A stretch of 64,000 nucleotides of DNA from Sthenelais limicola. Taxonomy: Eukaryota > Annelida > Polychaeta > Phyllodocida > Sigalionidae. The translations under genes and the position numbers were made by a program. Shown here in pieces: positions 44,453-55,427 of this stretch. Under the pieces are notes generated by a model. The model ran no database searches and was not told where the DNA came from. It saw only the letters and a program-made list of their open reading frames with translations. Every line of letters begins with the position of its first letter. The stretch's first letter is position 1. The stretch spans positions 38,576,298 through 38,640,297 of the forward strand of contig OW804097.1 in NCBI GenBank assembly GCA_942159475.1, read 5' to 3'.

Positions 44453-44560
44453 AAACTCCGGGATTATCCCATTAAAAAGAGCTAATGAAATATAGACTCT
44501 AATCCTAAAATCTAAATGTCTGCAGTCCTGTTATGGAACATTGGGACTGACTGCTGACCT
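44453..44560 (+). repeat. dispersed repeat shared with 5472-5580
   Basis: TAGAAACTCCGSGATTATYC, CATTAAAAAG, GAAATATAGA, CTAAAATCT and CTGCAG occur in the same order in both places. Confidence 0.55.
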
Positions 44561-44760
44561 TGCAGAGTTGCATGGCAAAATGCCTGACAACTCTTGATCT
44601 GAACGGCCAGAAAAAGTTTAGTAGCCTGCATGGCTTGTTTGTGACGTTCCTTTATTTTTAGATGTGAACTTAAAGATATAAACAATAATAGGCAACCAGA
44701 TCTGGTGAAATATAACCAATTTACTGCTCCCCAAATGAATATTTCTTGCAGCGGGAAACT

Positions 44761-44971
44761 TTCTGGGTATACCCTATAAGATGACCATAGAAATGGATAT
44801 AAATATTTAATACACTGTCTTGAAATTTGGTACATGTATTCAACTCTAGTCCGGCGTTAGATATACCAAGAATTAGAACATTCTTACAAAGAGGTCTTGT
44901 AAATATGAGACTTTTTTTTTTAACAATATCCATTTTGCCACTTGTGACTCATTTATTTCTAACATAACACA
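44761..44971 (-). mobile_element. R2 MITE, one half
   Basis: ACACTGTCTTGAAATTTGGT through GCCACTTGTGACTCATTTAT to the decayed terminus, ending where an R1 copy begins. Confidence 0.7.
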
Positions 44972-44974
44972 TAT

Positions 44975-45209
44975 GGGTCAGATTTTCAGAAAATGTACAA
45001 TTGGCAGCTCTACACGATTAGTAAATTCTGCTAATTCATGCTGAAATTTGGTCAATACTAGGTACATTTGAGTATGTTTGGCATTGCATTGAATCTAGCA
45101 ATCTGTTTGGTTAGGTTGCACTGTATTTTGATCTTTATTTCCGTCTGACATTTGGGTTATTTGAGAAGACTGGCGAAGTTGAATTGTACATTTTCTGAAA
45201 ATCTGACCC
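44975..45209 (-). mobile_element. R1 MITE, complete
   Basis: 235 bp with typical termini; flanks ATAT and ACAT. Sits at the edge of an R2 half. Confidence 0.85.
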
Positions 45210-45751
45210 ACATGGCAACAAGGATGCTAAGTATTAAAACAATAATCATGGAAAGAGGAAACATTATCTATTGAATTTTACACAGTCGCAGGTGGTAAAA
45301 TCATACTTTAATTATATTGGGTGAATTGTATTTCATTGAAGCCATATGATATTGCATACTAGACCCCATCATTAAGTCAGATATTCGACCATTTTTCTTC
45401 GAAAGTATCAAAGTAAAATCTCCTACAATACGGAAGCTTTGTATCAAATTTCGGAAAAAGAGAGGTCATGCCTACAGGACCACTGCAACAACCACTGAAA
45501 GCAATCTGGTTTTTATGTTGCAGAAAATGGACGACTGGGGAAAGTAAAGTCTAGAGAAATCACAATAGCATGGTGGACACGGGAGTTAAAGTATATCGAC
45601 CGCATGAGCATCAATGTCAAGATAGCCTAGTAAAGTTGGAGAAAGAAGCACTCTTTGTATGCGCAGTCCCTTCACTATCAACATAATAATAGACATATAC
45701 AATGTAGTGAACTTAGTTCTGAGCTGTTTTAGTGCACAGCGAGAAATATAT
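45210..45751. other. unassigned stretch
   Basis: No ORF or repeat structure of note. Confidence 0.35.
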
Positions 45752-45986
45752 GGGTCAGATTTTCAGAAAATGTACAATTCATATTCACCAATCCTCTCAA
45801 ATAACCCAAATTCAAGACAAATATCAGGTTTAAAGTTCAGTTATTTATTACCAAACAGATTGTTTAAATTAAGGCTATGTCAAATATCCTCAGATGTACC
45901 TAGTATTGACAATTTTACAGTCTAATTTAGCAGAATTTACTAAATGTGTAGATCTGCCAATTGTACATTTTCTGAAAATCTGTCCC
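45752..45986 (+). mobile_element. R1 MITE, complete
   Basis: 235 bp, TSD ATAT on both sides. GGGTCAGATTTTCAGAAAAT to GAAAATCTGTCCC. Confidence 0.87.
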
Positions 45987-46332
45987 ATATATCGAAACGT
46001 TGAAATACTTCTACAGTGTTATTCCTTGATACACAGACACGTTTCGGTAAGATTTAAAATTTAGGGAGCATTTCATTTCAATCAAAAGACTGCACATGAG
46101 AAGTCATCTCTCCAACAGAGGGAAGTTTTTAGGCAACTTAATTATCTCACAGTGAATACATATAGTAATGATCTGAGTCACTATTCAATTATAATTTGTC
46201 TTTTTATAACAAAAGAAATGAGCTATACAATATGGCGAGTGAATGCATAAGATTTTGTTTGAGCTTATCAAGCTTATTGAGACCGATGTTCTAGCTGTAC
46301 TACAAGTGGGCAAAAAGACAATTTCATGATAC

Positions 46333-46567
46333 GGGTCAGATCGTGGGAAAATGTACAATTCACCTCCACCAATCCTCTCAAATAACCAACATTTAAGACA
46401 AAAATGAGCTTCAAAATACAGTTTAACATAGCAGAACAGATATGTACAGCAAACACAATACTAAATGTACTCCGATATACCTGGTATTCATCATTTTCCA
46501 GTCTAATTTAGCAGAATTTCTTAAATGTGTAGAGCTGCCAATTGTACATTTTCTAACAATCTGACCC
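46333..46567 (+). mobile_element. R1 MITE, complete
   Basis: 235 bp, perfect TSD ATAC on both sides. GAGCTTCAAAATACAG subfamily. Confidence 0.88.
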
Positions 46568-46828
46568 ATACATGAGAATAAGAAGAGCTTTTACTGAAGC
46601 TGCCCCAGCCAGATGCTGCTCTGGAGGTTGATAGTATACGATGTACAAGCAGCAATTAAGACCTTCCTGTGGTGTCCAGTAACGAGCTCAGGTAGATTGC
46701 CTAGATACTAGGAGTGGTCAATGATCCAGATGCTAGGAGATTATAACCTCCATTTCTGGCCTCCTGGTGCTCTAATGATGTTTAGTCACTGCCTTGAGCG
46801 TTCAAGAGGCTATTGCAACAGGACATAT

Positions 46829-47044
46829 GGGTCAGATTTTCAGAAAATGTACAATTCAACTTCGACAATCTTCTCAAAATCACAAATTTCAGACGAAAAT
46901 AAAGTTCAAAATATAGTTCAACCCAGCCAATGCAATGCCGAATATACTCGTATTTAACTAGTATTTTCCCAATTACAGCCTGATTTTGAAGAATTTATTA
47001 AATGTGTAGAGCTGCCAATTGTACATTTTCTGAAAATCTGACCC
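46829..47044 (+). mobile_element. R1 MITE
   Basis: GGGTCAGATTTTCAGAAAAT to GAAAATCTGACCC, TSD ATAT on both sides, small internal deletion. Confidence 0.87.
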
Positions 47045-47655
47045 ATATATAACAGGATAATTAGAAAATACGCATAACCAGCCAGCTAATATGATTGTTC
47101 TCATGCGTTGCCATCGTTGAAAATACAAGTATCAACAATAGTCAAGTTTTATAAGAGTAATAAGGTATCAAGAGATCAATTATCATAAATCAAATGAAAA
47201 CTAAACTTAGCAGATATTATCATTCTCTCGTACAAATCCAAATTAAAACTCAAACATTAATTCAAATCGACAAGTTATATCAAATAGAATACCTCACCAA
47301 CATTACCAACATAATGTCAACCATAACTTACATGTGTTTCTGTCATAAGCTGAATATTGTTTTCTTTGATATTTAGATATAAACAATGTATAATTAAAAT
47401 GTATAAAACAGTGGGCCAGTATTAACTCCCTGCACTGCGAAATGTTATAAGAATATAAGCATTAGGGCAAAACGAAAATGACATGCATTTGTGAGATTGT
47501 ACTCTGATGTTTCTGAATAAAAATATTTTTACCGGGGAAAAAAAACACTCTCAAACTCTTTCAATTTTCACATAGTTTTAGACATAGTCCTTTCAGACAG
47601 ATATACACATCATCATATTAACAGTAGCTATCGTAACCTTCATTTCTGCCCCGAC
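47045..47655. other. unassigned AT-rich stretch
   Basis: Short ORFs only; nothing recognised. Confidence 0.35.
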
Positions 47656-48018
47656 TTGGGATTATACACCAAACAGTGCATCAACAGCCCCTCCATGTCG
47701 GTCATTAACCTTGGGATTATACACCAAACAGTGCATCAACAGCCCCTCCATGTCGGTCATTAACCTTGGGATTATACACCAAACAGTGCATCAACAGCCC
47801 CTCCATGTCGGTCATTAACCTTGGGATTATACACCAAACAGTGCATCAACAGCCCCTCCATGTCGGTCATTAACCTTGGGATTATACACCAAACAGTGCA
47901 CCAACAGCCCCTCCATGTCGGTCACCAATCCTTGGCACTAATGTATATTCTGTCGGCTTCGCCTCGGGATTATACACCAGCAGTAGACCAGCAGGCCAGA
48001 GATGTTTGTCATTAATCC
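47656..48018 (+). repeat. 55-bp minisatellite
   Basis: Units start TTGGGATTATACACCAAACA at 47656, 47711, 47766, 47821 and 47876. The first four are virtually identical, the fifth differs slightly, and a degenerate sixth lies at about 47966. Confidence 0.9.
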
Positions 48019-48040
48019 TTACTGAATGTTCCCAATAGTC

Positions 48041-48204
48041 ATTCAGTCAATACGAGGTAAATTCGAGTATATTTGGTATTGGATTGATTCTAGCAATCTG
48101 TTTGGTTAGGTTGAACTGAATTTTGAACTTTATGTTCGTCTGTAATCTGGGTTATTTGAGAAGATTGGCGAAGTGGAATTGTACATTTTCTGATAATCTG
48201 ACCC
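48041..48204 (-). mobile_element. R1 MITE, truncated
   Basis: Enters R1 at GTCAATACGAGGTAAATTCG and runs to TGATAATCTGACCC. Abuts the minisatellite. Confidence 0.75.
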
Positions 48205-48380
48205 ATATCACGCGATAACTAAGTCTTAATTCCTCTTTCATATGCCTCCATTATACAACATTTTTTCCAGGATGAATTAAACAATCCATTCATCATTAGG
48301 GAGATTTGGCTGGACTGCCTGAATCGCCACCTCTATGCTAGAAAATCTCAAGTGTGCCATGAAGAAACACGTACGTATAT

Positions 48381-48615
48381 GGGTCAGATTTTCAGAAAAT
48401 GTCCAATTGGCAGCTCTACATATTTAGGAAATTCTTCTAAATTAGGCTGGAAAATGAAGAATACCGGGTATATCTGAGTATATTTGGTATCGCATTGATT
48501 TAAAGTATCAGTTCTGTTATGATAAGCTGCATTTAGAAGCATATTTCTGTCTTAAATTTGAGTTACTTGAGAGGATTGGTGAAGGCAAATTGTACATTTT
48601 CTGAAAATCTGACCC
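48381..48615 (-). mobile_element. R1 MITE, complete
   Basis: 235 bp, TSD ATAT on both sides. Confidence 0.87.
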
Positions 48616-48765
48616 ATATAGTAACGACCGTAACTTTCTTTTAGGATATGGAGAACAGGATTCATGAATGGGATAGCCATTGAACGACATTCACCGAATG
48701 TCTGAGCCTTCCCTGGACTTCATATGGACTTGAAGGTTGCTTCGTGCTTTTTCTTATGTATATAT

Positions 48766-49094
48766 GGGTCGGATTTAGACATTGTTTAGGGCTTGTCGGA
48801 AGATCAATCTTTTGAGGCTTTTGTCCTTTTCTGTATATTCTTATGGAATAAAAATTCAATATATAATATATATTTTCAGAAAATGTACAATTTAACCTGG
48901 CAAATCTTCTTAAATAACCCAAATCTCCCACGAAAATTCAAAATACAGTTCAACCTAGTCAAACAGATTGCTAGAATGAATGCAATGCCGAATATTCTCG
49001 AATTTACCTAGTATTGACGAAATTGCAGCCTAATTTTGCAGAATTTACTAAATGTATACAGTTGACAATTGTACATTTGCTGAAAATTTGACCC
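48766..49094 (+). mobile_element. R1 MITE interrupted by R9
   Basis: GGGTCGGATTT, then about 95 bp of R9, then TTTTCAGAAAATGTACAATT and the rest of R1 to GAAAATTTGACCC. TSD ATAT on both sides of the whole. Confidence 0.8.
48778..48876 (-). repeat. R9 short dispersed repeat, inserted in R1
   Basis: Reverse of 8442-8530: GGCTTGTCGGAAGATC, TTGAGGCTTTTGTCC and TTATGGAATAAAAATTCAAT. Its junction inside the R1 terminus shows that it is itself mobile. Confidence 0.65.
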
Positions 49095-49098
49095 ATAT

Positions 49099-49277
49099 GG
49101 GTGAAATCGTCAGAGAAATGTACAATTGTCTTACAGAAATCATCCCAAATATAAGAGAAAAATTAGGTTAAAAGAACAGTTCAACATAACCGAACATATT
49201 CTTTGAAACAAGGCAATATCAAATATGCACAAATATCCAATACCTAATATCGACTATTTTCCAATGTAATCGGACCC
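49099..49277 (+). mobile_element. R1 MITE, internally deleted
   Basis: GGGTGAAATCGTCAGAGAAA to AATCGGACCC, sharing its left ATAT with the previous copy and followed by ATAT. Confidence 0.75.
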
Positions 49278-49478
49278 ATATGGACTTTATAAGAGAGCAA
49301 TATAGCTTTTCTTGTGAGTTGAAAAAATATCCAATTAGATTGACTGGGCTATAATGGATTGATGAAATCTCCTTGCGCTGCCCTCGATAGAAATGTAAAA
49401 GAAATTGCCATTGTAATATGTCATACTTTACCATAAGATCTATCTCAAGATTCTTCATCACTGCCATCAGGCATTGTT

Positions 49479-49703
49479 GGGTCAGATTTTCAGAAAATAC
49501 ACAATTGGCAGCTGTACACATTTAGTAAATCCTGCTAAATTAGGCTGCAGTTTTGTCCATACTAGGTGAATTTGAGTATATTCGGCATTGCATTGATTCT
49601 AGCAATATGTTTGGTTAAGTTGAACTGAATTTTGAACTTTATTTGCGTCTGAAATTTGTGAAATTGATGAAGAATAATTGAACATTTTCTGTCGACTTCA
49701 ACC
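49479..49703 (-). mobile_element. R1 MITE
   Basis: GGGTCAGATTTTCAGAAAAT to GTCGACTTCAACC. Right terminus decayed. Confidence 0.78.
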
Positions 49704-50098
49704 TTTTATCCGTCCAGTAATGATTAATTCACGCAGTAGTGGCAATTATTTGTCCCTTGAATGATGTCGCTGCCAAACAGCCTGTCATGAAATGTCTTAG
49801 CTGACACAAATTATTAGAAAATTGTAATTGAATTTCACTGCACATTACTGTCAATTAAGGAGTGTCAGGAGAAAGAAAAAAAAGGATAAAACTTTGGGTT
49901 CAAGACACATTGAAAGTTGCGTTCTTGGCTATAAGAACAAGATACATCTTACCAAATTCACTCATTATTTGATCTATAGGACTGAAATGCTACCTATTTT
50001 GTATTTGTTGTGTTTATACACGAAGTTTAAGATAACGTATGGAACATAAACAGATGACATAATTAGCAAGAGACTGTAACTACAACTCTAATGGATGT

Positions 50099-50218
50099 GG
50101 GTCAGATCTTCAGAAAATGTACAATTCGCCTTCACCAATCCTCACAAATAACCCACATTTAAGATAAAAATAAGCTTTAAAATGCAGTTTAACATGTAAG
50201 AACTGATACTTTAAATAC
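50099..50218 (+). mobile_element. R1 MITE, 3'-truncated
   Basis: GGGTCAGATCTTCAGAAAAT through AACTGATACTTTAAAT, then unrelated DNA. Confidence 0.75.
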
Positions 50219-51254
50219 TGTAACGTAGCGATAGAAGGGTGTTGTAAATCATACAACAAAGGAAGGAGGTGGTGTAATCGGACTGGAAAGATCATAATAA
50301 CTACAATGTATCAACGTTTATGTGATTGTAGACCCATGTAGGAAATTAAGTGAAATCACGTGAACAGACTCAGGAACAATATAATTGCTCATCTAATTAA
50401 CTCTAGCCAAACTGAATGGAAAATAAGGACTTTCTACTTGAGAACTACATGTGAAGACATCGTTGAAGCTTTATTACATAATAGACACTAAGAGACAAAC
50501 CACCTGCACGAAGGTCTAAACCATAGAAAGGAAAGAATAGACATTGATTAACTGTATTTGTATTATCTCATTATGTTAGGGTCATAAGGAAAATCTACTT
50601 GTAGAGGATGTTTCACCCTGTTTTGATATGACATAGTATTTATGAAATTGTGAAACTGATGTCATATATAAATGTATGAATATTATCGAAATAAAAATCT
50701 GATAATAATAATAATAAGTTGAATCAACCGGAGGAAAACGAGCGATGGTGAGCGATAAAAGGTGCAACCACTGCAAGGAAGGAGTTCATTGAAGGTGGAT
50801 CTTTAAGCCATGCAGCAAAGCAACATTGTAAAACCCGTTCAAAAGTCTTTTAGATGGGCAGGAAAAAAAGTATAGATCAAGGGGTATAAACTCATTCGTT
50901 TTTAGTCGATGTTAACTCGCAATCCAGCTTTAATAATGTGTCGAAATTGATCAACTGATTAATGTGGTTTTTATTATTTTCATTTAGAATTTTTATACAG
51001 CTTATCGGGTCATTGTGGCGGGAACTGGGGCTTGATTTGTCATTTACGTCATGTGACGTCATTAAACGGACGTTCCCTCGACCTCTCACCTTCTGTCGAC
51101 GTCCATAGACAATCGGACTAATTTTTTCCCCCGGGTAAATCCCGATTACATCTGGGAATACCTACGTTGAAGACCCAAAATTCCATCAAGATGGCTAGGC
51201 CTAAGGCAGCTTGCAACAAGGCACAGCACTCCCAGCCAAGCATCATCGGGATCA
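50219..51254. other. unassigned 1-kb stretch
   Basis: No repeat or coding feature recognised beyond an (ATA)n run at about 50700. Confidence 0.35.
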
Positions 51255-51319
51255 GGATTTGTTTCACCTGCACTTCATTTTGATTTGCAAGTTATTCTCT
51301 TCTCAGTCAAGTAATATTT

Positions 51320-51453
51320 GGGTGAAATTACCAGAAAATGGACAATTGGCCTTCACCAATCCTCTCAAATAACCCAAAGTTGAGACAAAAATGAGGTTAA
51401 AAATTCAGTTCAACATAACCAAACAGATTGTACATTTTCTGAATATCTGACCC
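51320..51453 (+). mobile_element. R1 MITE, internally deleted
   Basis: 134 bp, GGGTGAAATTACCAGAAAAT to GAATATCTGACCC. Flanks ATTT and TTTT; the empty site in the inverted duplicate (about 60718-60730) reads ATTT once. Confidence 0.85.
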
Positions 51454-51465
51454 TTTTCCCTCTGA

Positions 51466-51642
51466 ATGTTCCTCCAGAAACCTTTATTCAATAACTTTGC
51501 CCGCCTTCGCTCTTTAACAAAAGCTTTCAAGCAAGGAGCCACTCATGATGTTCTTCACCTAATGGAGTCCTGCTCTATTGCCTTAAACAACTTGTCTCCC
51601 CCTGATGTGAATAACCTCCATGCCAGTCGCTCATTATTATGA
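51466..51642 (+). CDS. 58-codon ORF conserved in an inverted duplicate
   Basis: ATG to TGA, 58 residues, starting MFLQKPLFNNFARLRS and ending NLHASRSLL. I do not recognise the family. The minus-strand copy at 60538-60714 keeps the same length and frame with four substitutions (S, K and S replaced by C, N and L, one silent). The flanks outside the ORF differ more. Just inside the ORF, TTCCTCCAG could be a splice acceptor, so this may be a 3'-terminal coding exon and not an independent gene; the upstream TTCTCTTCTCAG is a second candidate. In-frame TGA precedes the ATG. Could instead be a fragment of a transposon ORF. Confidence 0.35.
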   Translation: MFLQKPLFNNFARLRSLTKAFKQGATHDVLHLMESCSIALNNLSPPDVNNLHASRSLL

Positions 51643-51722
51643 AATGGCAAGATGAATACTTCCTGTTAATAAAGCAGAAAAATCCACGCTGACAAAATGA
51701 TTTGCTCTCTCAATGGGCTATT

Positions 51723-52093
51723 TGTGATGTGTTTCAGCAAAATAAGCTGAAATATTTTTCAAAGTGTTTTATTCACATGCTGTATTTGTGGGAATGATTT
51801 CATTCTTGAGTTGCCTCACACTTTTTGTAGCATGAGTACATGTACCAAATTGCAAGATTGTGTATTAGAAATATCCATGCATTTGTAAGGTCATCCTATG
51901 GAGTATATTTAGTTACTTTACTGGTAATTCTCCATTCAGAAATATTGCAAATGTTTTTTTAAAAAATAGAAATATCAAACTTAAAATATAGAAATACTTT
52001 TTAGATGCCCCAATATTTACTTTCATTGGAACTACCTTGATTTCATTTTTTCAAATATGATGGTATCTCAAAATCCATTTCTTAAGACTTAAA
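51723..52093 (-). mobile_element. R2 MITE
   Basis: TGTGATGTGTTTCAGCAAAA through AAGGTCATCCTATGGAGTAT to CTCAAAATCCATTTCTTAAG. The distal terminus is decayed. Orthologous in position to the R2 copy at 60106-60460. Confidence 0.75.
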
Positions 52094-52126
52094 ATATGCA
52101 GTATAAAAATGATAAAAATAAGAATG

Positions 52127-52551
52127 TGTAGTGAACCGCAGATTCGTGGGCGCGAGGTTACGAAATTCCGTAAAGAATCACGAATACGAGGAGATTCGTT
52201 TGAACCTGGTTTATTTCCCAAAGGTATACAGTTACAAAGGTATTGTCACTGAAGCAAGGGTGCTTAATTTGAACAACAGAAGTATCTCGGTCCGCGGCGC
52301 GGCTCGAGTCCGTAGTGTTAAGCGAAGCCTGGATCCCCTTGCGGAGGTAGTAGTATCCTCCGCCTACCGTCCGTCGGAGGGTGTCTGCAGTGTCGTCTGC
52401 ACGGTGGTCGTATGTCGCCCCCTGACGGAACTGGCCGGAACTGGTGGTAGTCGTCTCCGGCGCTGGTAGAAGTGCCCCCGCTGTCGTAGCCTGGATGGTG
52501 ATTGGCGATAGTCGACAGCCTCGCTGTATTCCGGGTGGCGGACCCACTACA
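52127..52551 (-). mobile_element. solo LTR
   Basis: 425 bp with short inverted ends TGTAGTG...CACTACA and a 4-bp duplication AATG (52123-52126 and 52552-52555). GC-rich centre. On the minus strand AATAAA (52210-52215) lies towards the 3' end, fitting U3-R-U5 order. No internal retrotransposon region is present, so this is a solo LTR left by recombination. Gypsy or BEL cannot be decided. The ORFs across it (52131-52469 and 52158-52676) are by-products. Confidence 0.75.
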
Positions 52552-52749
52552 AATGTACATTCATAGCAAATATGTATCACAAAACGACTTGGGTATAAAA
52601 TCCGACCCAATACGTATAAAAATATAAGAATAGTGGGAAAAACAAACATACAATATTCAGAAGAGTGAGAGGTCAACGCTGAGTACTCTTAGTAATTAGG
52701 AAGATCAAGGCGGAAGGCCAAAGCTCCACTAAATGTAACAAAGGGTTCT

Positions 52750-52990
52750 GGGTCATATCACCAGAAAACATACCATTCATTTTCACCAATCTTCTCAAAT
52801 TACTCTAATTCAAGACAAAAATGAGGTTAAAATTTCTGTTCAACAACACAAAATAGATTGTTTGAATCAAGGCAATACAAAATATCCTCCGATATATCTA
52901 GTATTATATTGTTATCATTTTCAGTCTAATTTAGCAGCTTCTTCTGAAAGTGTAGGGCGGCCAATTGTACATTTTTCTTAAGATCTAACC
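52750..52990 (+). mobile_element. R1 MITE, diverged
   Basis: GGGTCATATCACCAGAAAAC to TAAGATCTAACC. Flanks TTCT and TTTT. Confidence 0.72.
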
Positions 52991-53402
52991 TTTTAATCTA
53001 AAAACATGATAGATATTCCCTATCCTAAACCAATTAATGAGTATGTACGTTAACTATATTTAGTATTTTCACTGGACATGTGATGGAATACCTGAGCATA
53101 CCTGAGCATACAATCCTCATGTCAAACTAAGATATAAAGACAAATAATGATTTTTCAAACTCAATTCTATTCAGGTAAATACATCTCATTCTCTACTCGT
53201 GGTTTCCAAGGCTTTGATTCCCTCCACATGTGTACTGCATTTTCTAATACCGTATTTCCCTGTTTATAAGCCTGTCCTGTCTATAAGCCAGGCCCCGTTA
53301 ATAAGCAGGAAGGGTAAACACATTGTCATGATAAAATAAGCACTAATCCTTACCCCAAATATATAAGCCCGCCGGGAATATAAGCCTGTACATTGTGTGC
53401 AC

Positions 53403-53820
53403 ACAAGTACATTGTGTGCACACAAGTACCCACCGTGTACCCTTCAAGTACCCTTCAAGTACCCACCAAGTACCCATTCAAGTACCCTTTAAGTGCCCTT
53501 TAAGTACCCACCAAGTACCCTTCAAGTACCATTCAAGTACCCTCCAAGTACCCTTCAAGTACCCTTCAAGTACCCACCAAGTACCCTTCAAGTACCATTC
53601 AAGTACCCACCAAGTACCATTCAAGTGCCCTTCAAGTGCCCACCAAGTACCCTTCAAGTACCCTTCAAGTACCCACCAAGTACCCTTCAAGTACCCTTCA
53701 AGTACCCTTCAAGTACCCTTCAAGTACCATTCAAGTACCCACCAAGTACCCTTCAAGTGCCCACCAAGTACCCTTCAAGTACCCACCAAGTACCTCCAAG
53801 TATGGTACACTCCAAGTACG
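53403..53820 (+). repeat. AAGTACCC minisatellite
   Basis: About forty 10-11-bp units of the type CAAGTACCCTT, CAAGTACCCACC or CAAGTACCATT. Long ORFs in all frames here merely reflect the repeat. Confidence 0.92.
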
Positions 53821-53883
53821 GTACACTCAAGTGCACACACACACACACACAAGTACAGTATAGACACAAGTACAGTATAGACA

Positions 53884-53970
53884 GAAGGGGAGAGAGAGGA
53901 GAGGGGGGGGGGGGGGGGAGAGAGAGAAGGGGAGAGAGAAGGAGGGAGAGAAGGGGGGGAGGGAAGGATG
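53884..53970 (+). repeat. purine (GA/G)n tract
   Basis: AGGGGAGAGAGAGGAGAGG followed by a long G run and further GGGAGAGA repeats. Length likely unstable. Confidence 0.85.
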
Positions 53971-54085
53971 GAGTGAAGGATGGATGGAGTGATGGATGGA
54001 GTGATGGATGGATTGAAGGATGGATTGAAGGATGAATTGAAGGATGGACTGAAGGATGGACTGAAGGATGGACTGATGGACCGAA
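53965..54085 (+). repeat. GGATGGA minisatellite
   Basis: 12-bp units such as GGATGGATTGAA, GGATGGACTGAA and GATGGATGGAGT. Confidence 0.85.
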
Positions 54086-55427
54086 TTGATTTTTTCATAC
54101 ATACGTATGCATCCTTCAGTGCTCCCTGCCACCTAGTCCATGAGCTTGGACCCTCGCTCCGCAGACAGCTGAGTGGGCTGAAACCCCCATTATCGCCCAC
54201 TCAGCTGGGCCAACGAAAACACCTTTAAAAGTTATTTAATGAATTATTTAAAGTAACTAAAGAGATAGGAAGCTTATTATGACTCTTATTAAAGATCCCA
54301 AATGAACGATTCTGTTTATAAATGAACATTTCTGTGAATTTGGAGAAGTTTATTTTGACATGTCTGAGCGGTAAAGGGTGTGTATGCAGACGTCACAGTA
54401 CATGCAGCAGAGAGAGAAAGGGAGCGGGAAAAATATTTAGTTTCCAGGGCTGGGAAACCATTTTTAAAAAAATAAATTCCAAGGCAATTTACCCATAGGA
54501 ACGCAGTAGGGGTCCAATCACGCAATTACGCAAAGAGGAGCAAGAGGAGGAGAGAGATAGAGAGAGAGAGGAGTAGTAGGAGAAGGACACCACTTGTCAA
54601 TCCTAGACCTTTTAGTACAGAGTATATAGAAGGCCTCTGGGAAGGATTATAGGAGGAGGAGAAGGAGAGTGTTTGACGACGAAGTAGGGGTCCTATCACG
54701 CAATCGTACGCAAAAATACCAGTTCAGCTGCAAAACGCAGCACCAAACCCTACCTATGCCTACCGAAACCAGAACTAAGCCTACGATAAGCTTACATAGG
54801 GATTATAACATGGGAGTTCTGTGAGAAGTATATGTCATTTTAGGATTGCAGCGTAAAGTGATGGCTCCCGGCGGACCTGTATGTCAATGCGTCCCGTCAG
54901 CTGCAATTGCAGCTGAGTCAGATTTCCCTTCAGATCTAAAGGCAACGTTGAAGGCGGCGATCGTAGTGAGGACCGTCCTCGGGCCGACCCATAAGTATAA
55001 ACGCAGGTTGCGAACCTGCATTTAAAAAAAGGGGAATCTACAAGAGGTCAATGGAGGTCAAGGGAGACAAGACCTAGGTGTCTTTCTCTTACAATATTTA
55101 TGTATAATTCTCTGTAAGTATTTTCCTATTTCATATGAGGAATGGGATTTCATCTTGTCTCATGTAAACAAGAAATAAAAGTGACCTTGACCTTTTTCTT
55201 TTTGTAGTTGAATTACTAAGTGTGTTTGAGCAGGTTTATCATTTTTTTCAATAGAATAAGGCAACTAAATGTGTATTCTAGGACCTCATTCCATGATTGT
55301 CCCAGCTAAAATACTGAGATAAGATAATTGTCTGAGTAAACTCCCCACTAATTGCGAAAACACAACTGTCATTGTTCATTATTGGGGTAGTAGTATATTT
55401 GACCTTTGCCCTTCATATAATGTAAGT

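Larger units (their letters stand above)
51255..51735 (+). repeat. inverted duplication A, left copy
   Basis: Matches 60461-60790 in reverse, from GTTTCACCTGCACTT through TTATTCTCTTCTCAGTCAAG and the 58-codon ORF to GCTCTCTCAAT. An R1 copy is inserted here and not in the other copy. The adjoining R2 (51723-52093) is shared by both. Confidence 0.75.

Noticed and set aside
47656..48018. CRISPR-like array of direct repeats
   Set aside because: Units are contiguous 55-bp copies without variable spacers, in a eukaryotic context.
52158..52676. 172-codon minus ORF
   Set aside because: Lies across a solo LTR with TG/CA ends and target duplication; not a gene.
53395..54035. ORFs of 141-180 codons on both strands
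   Set aside because: Produced by 10-11-bp and 12-bp tandem repeats that stay open in several frames; no protein-like composition.
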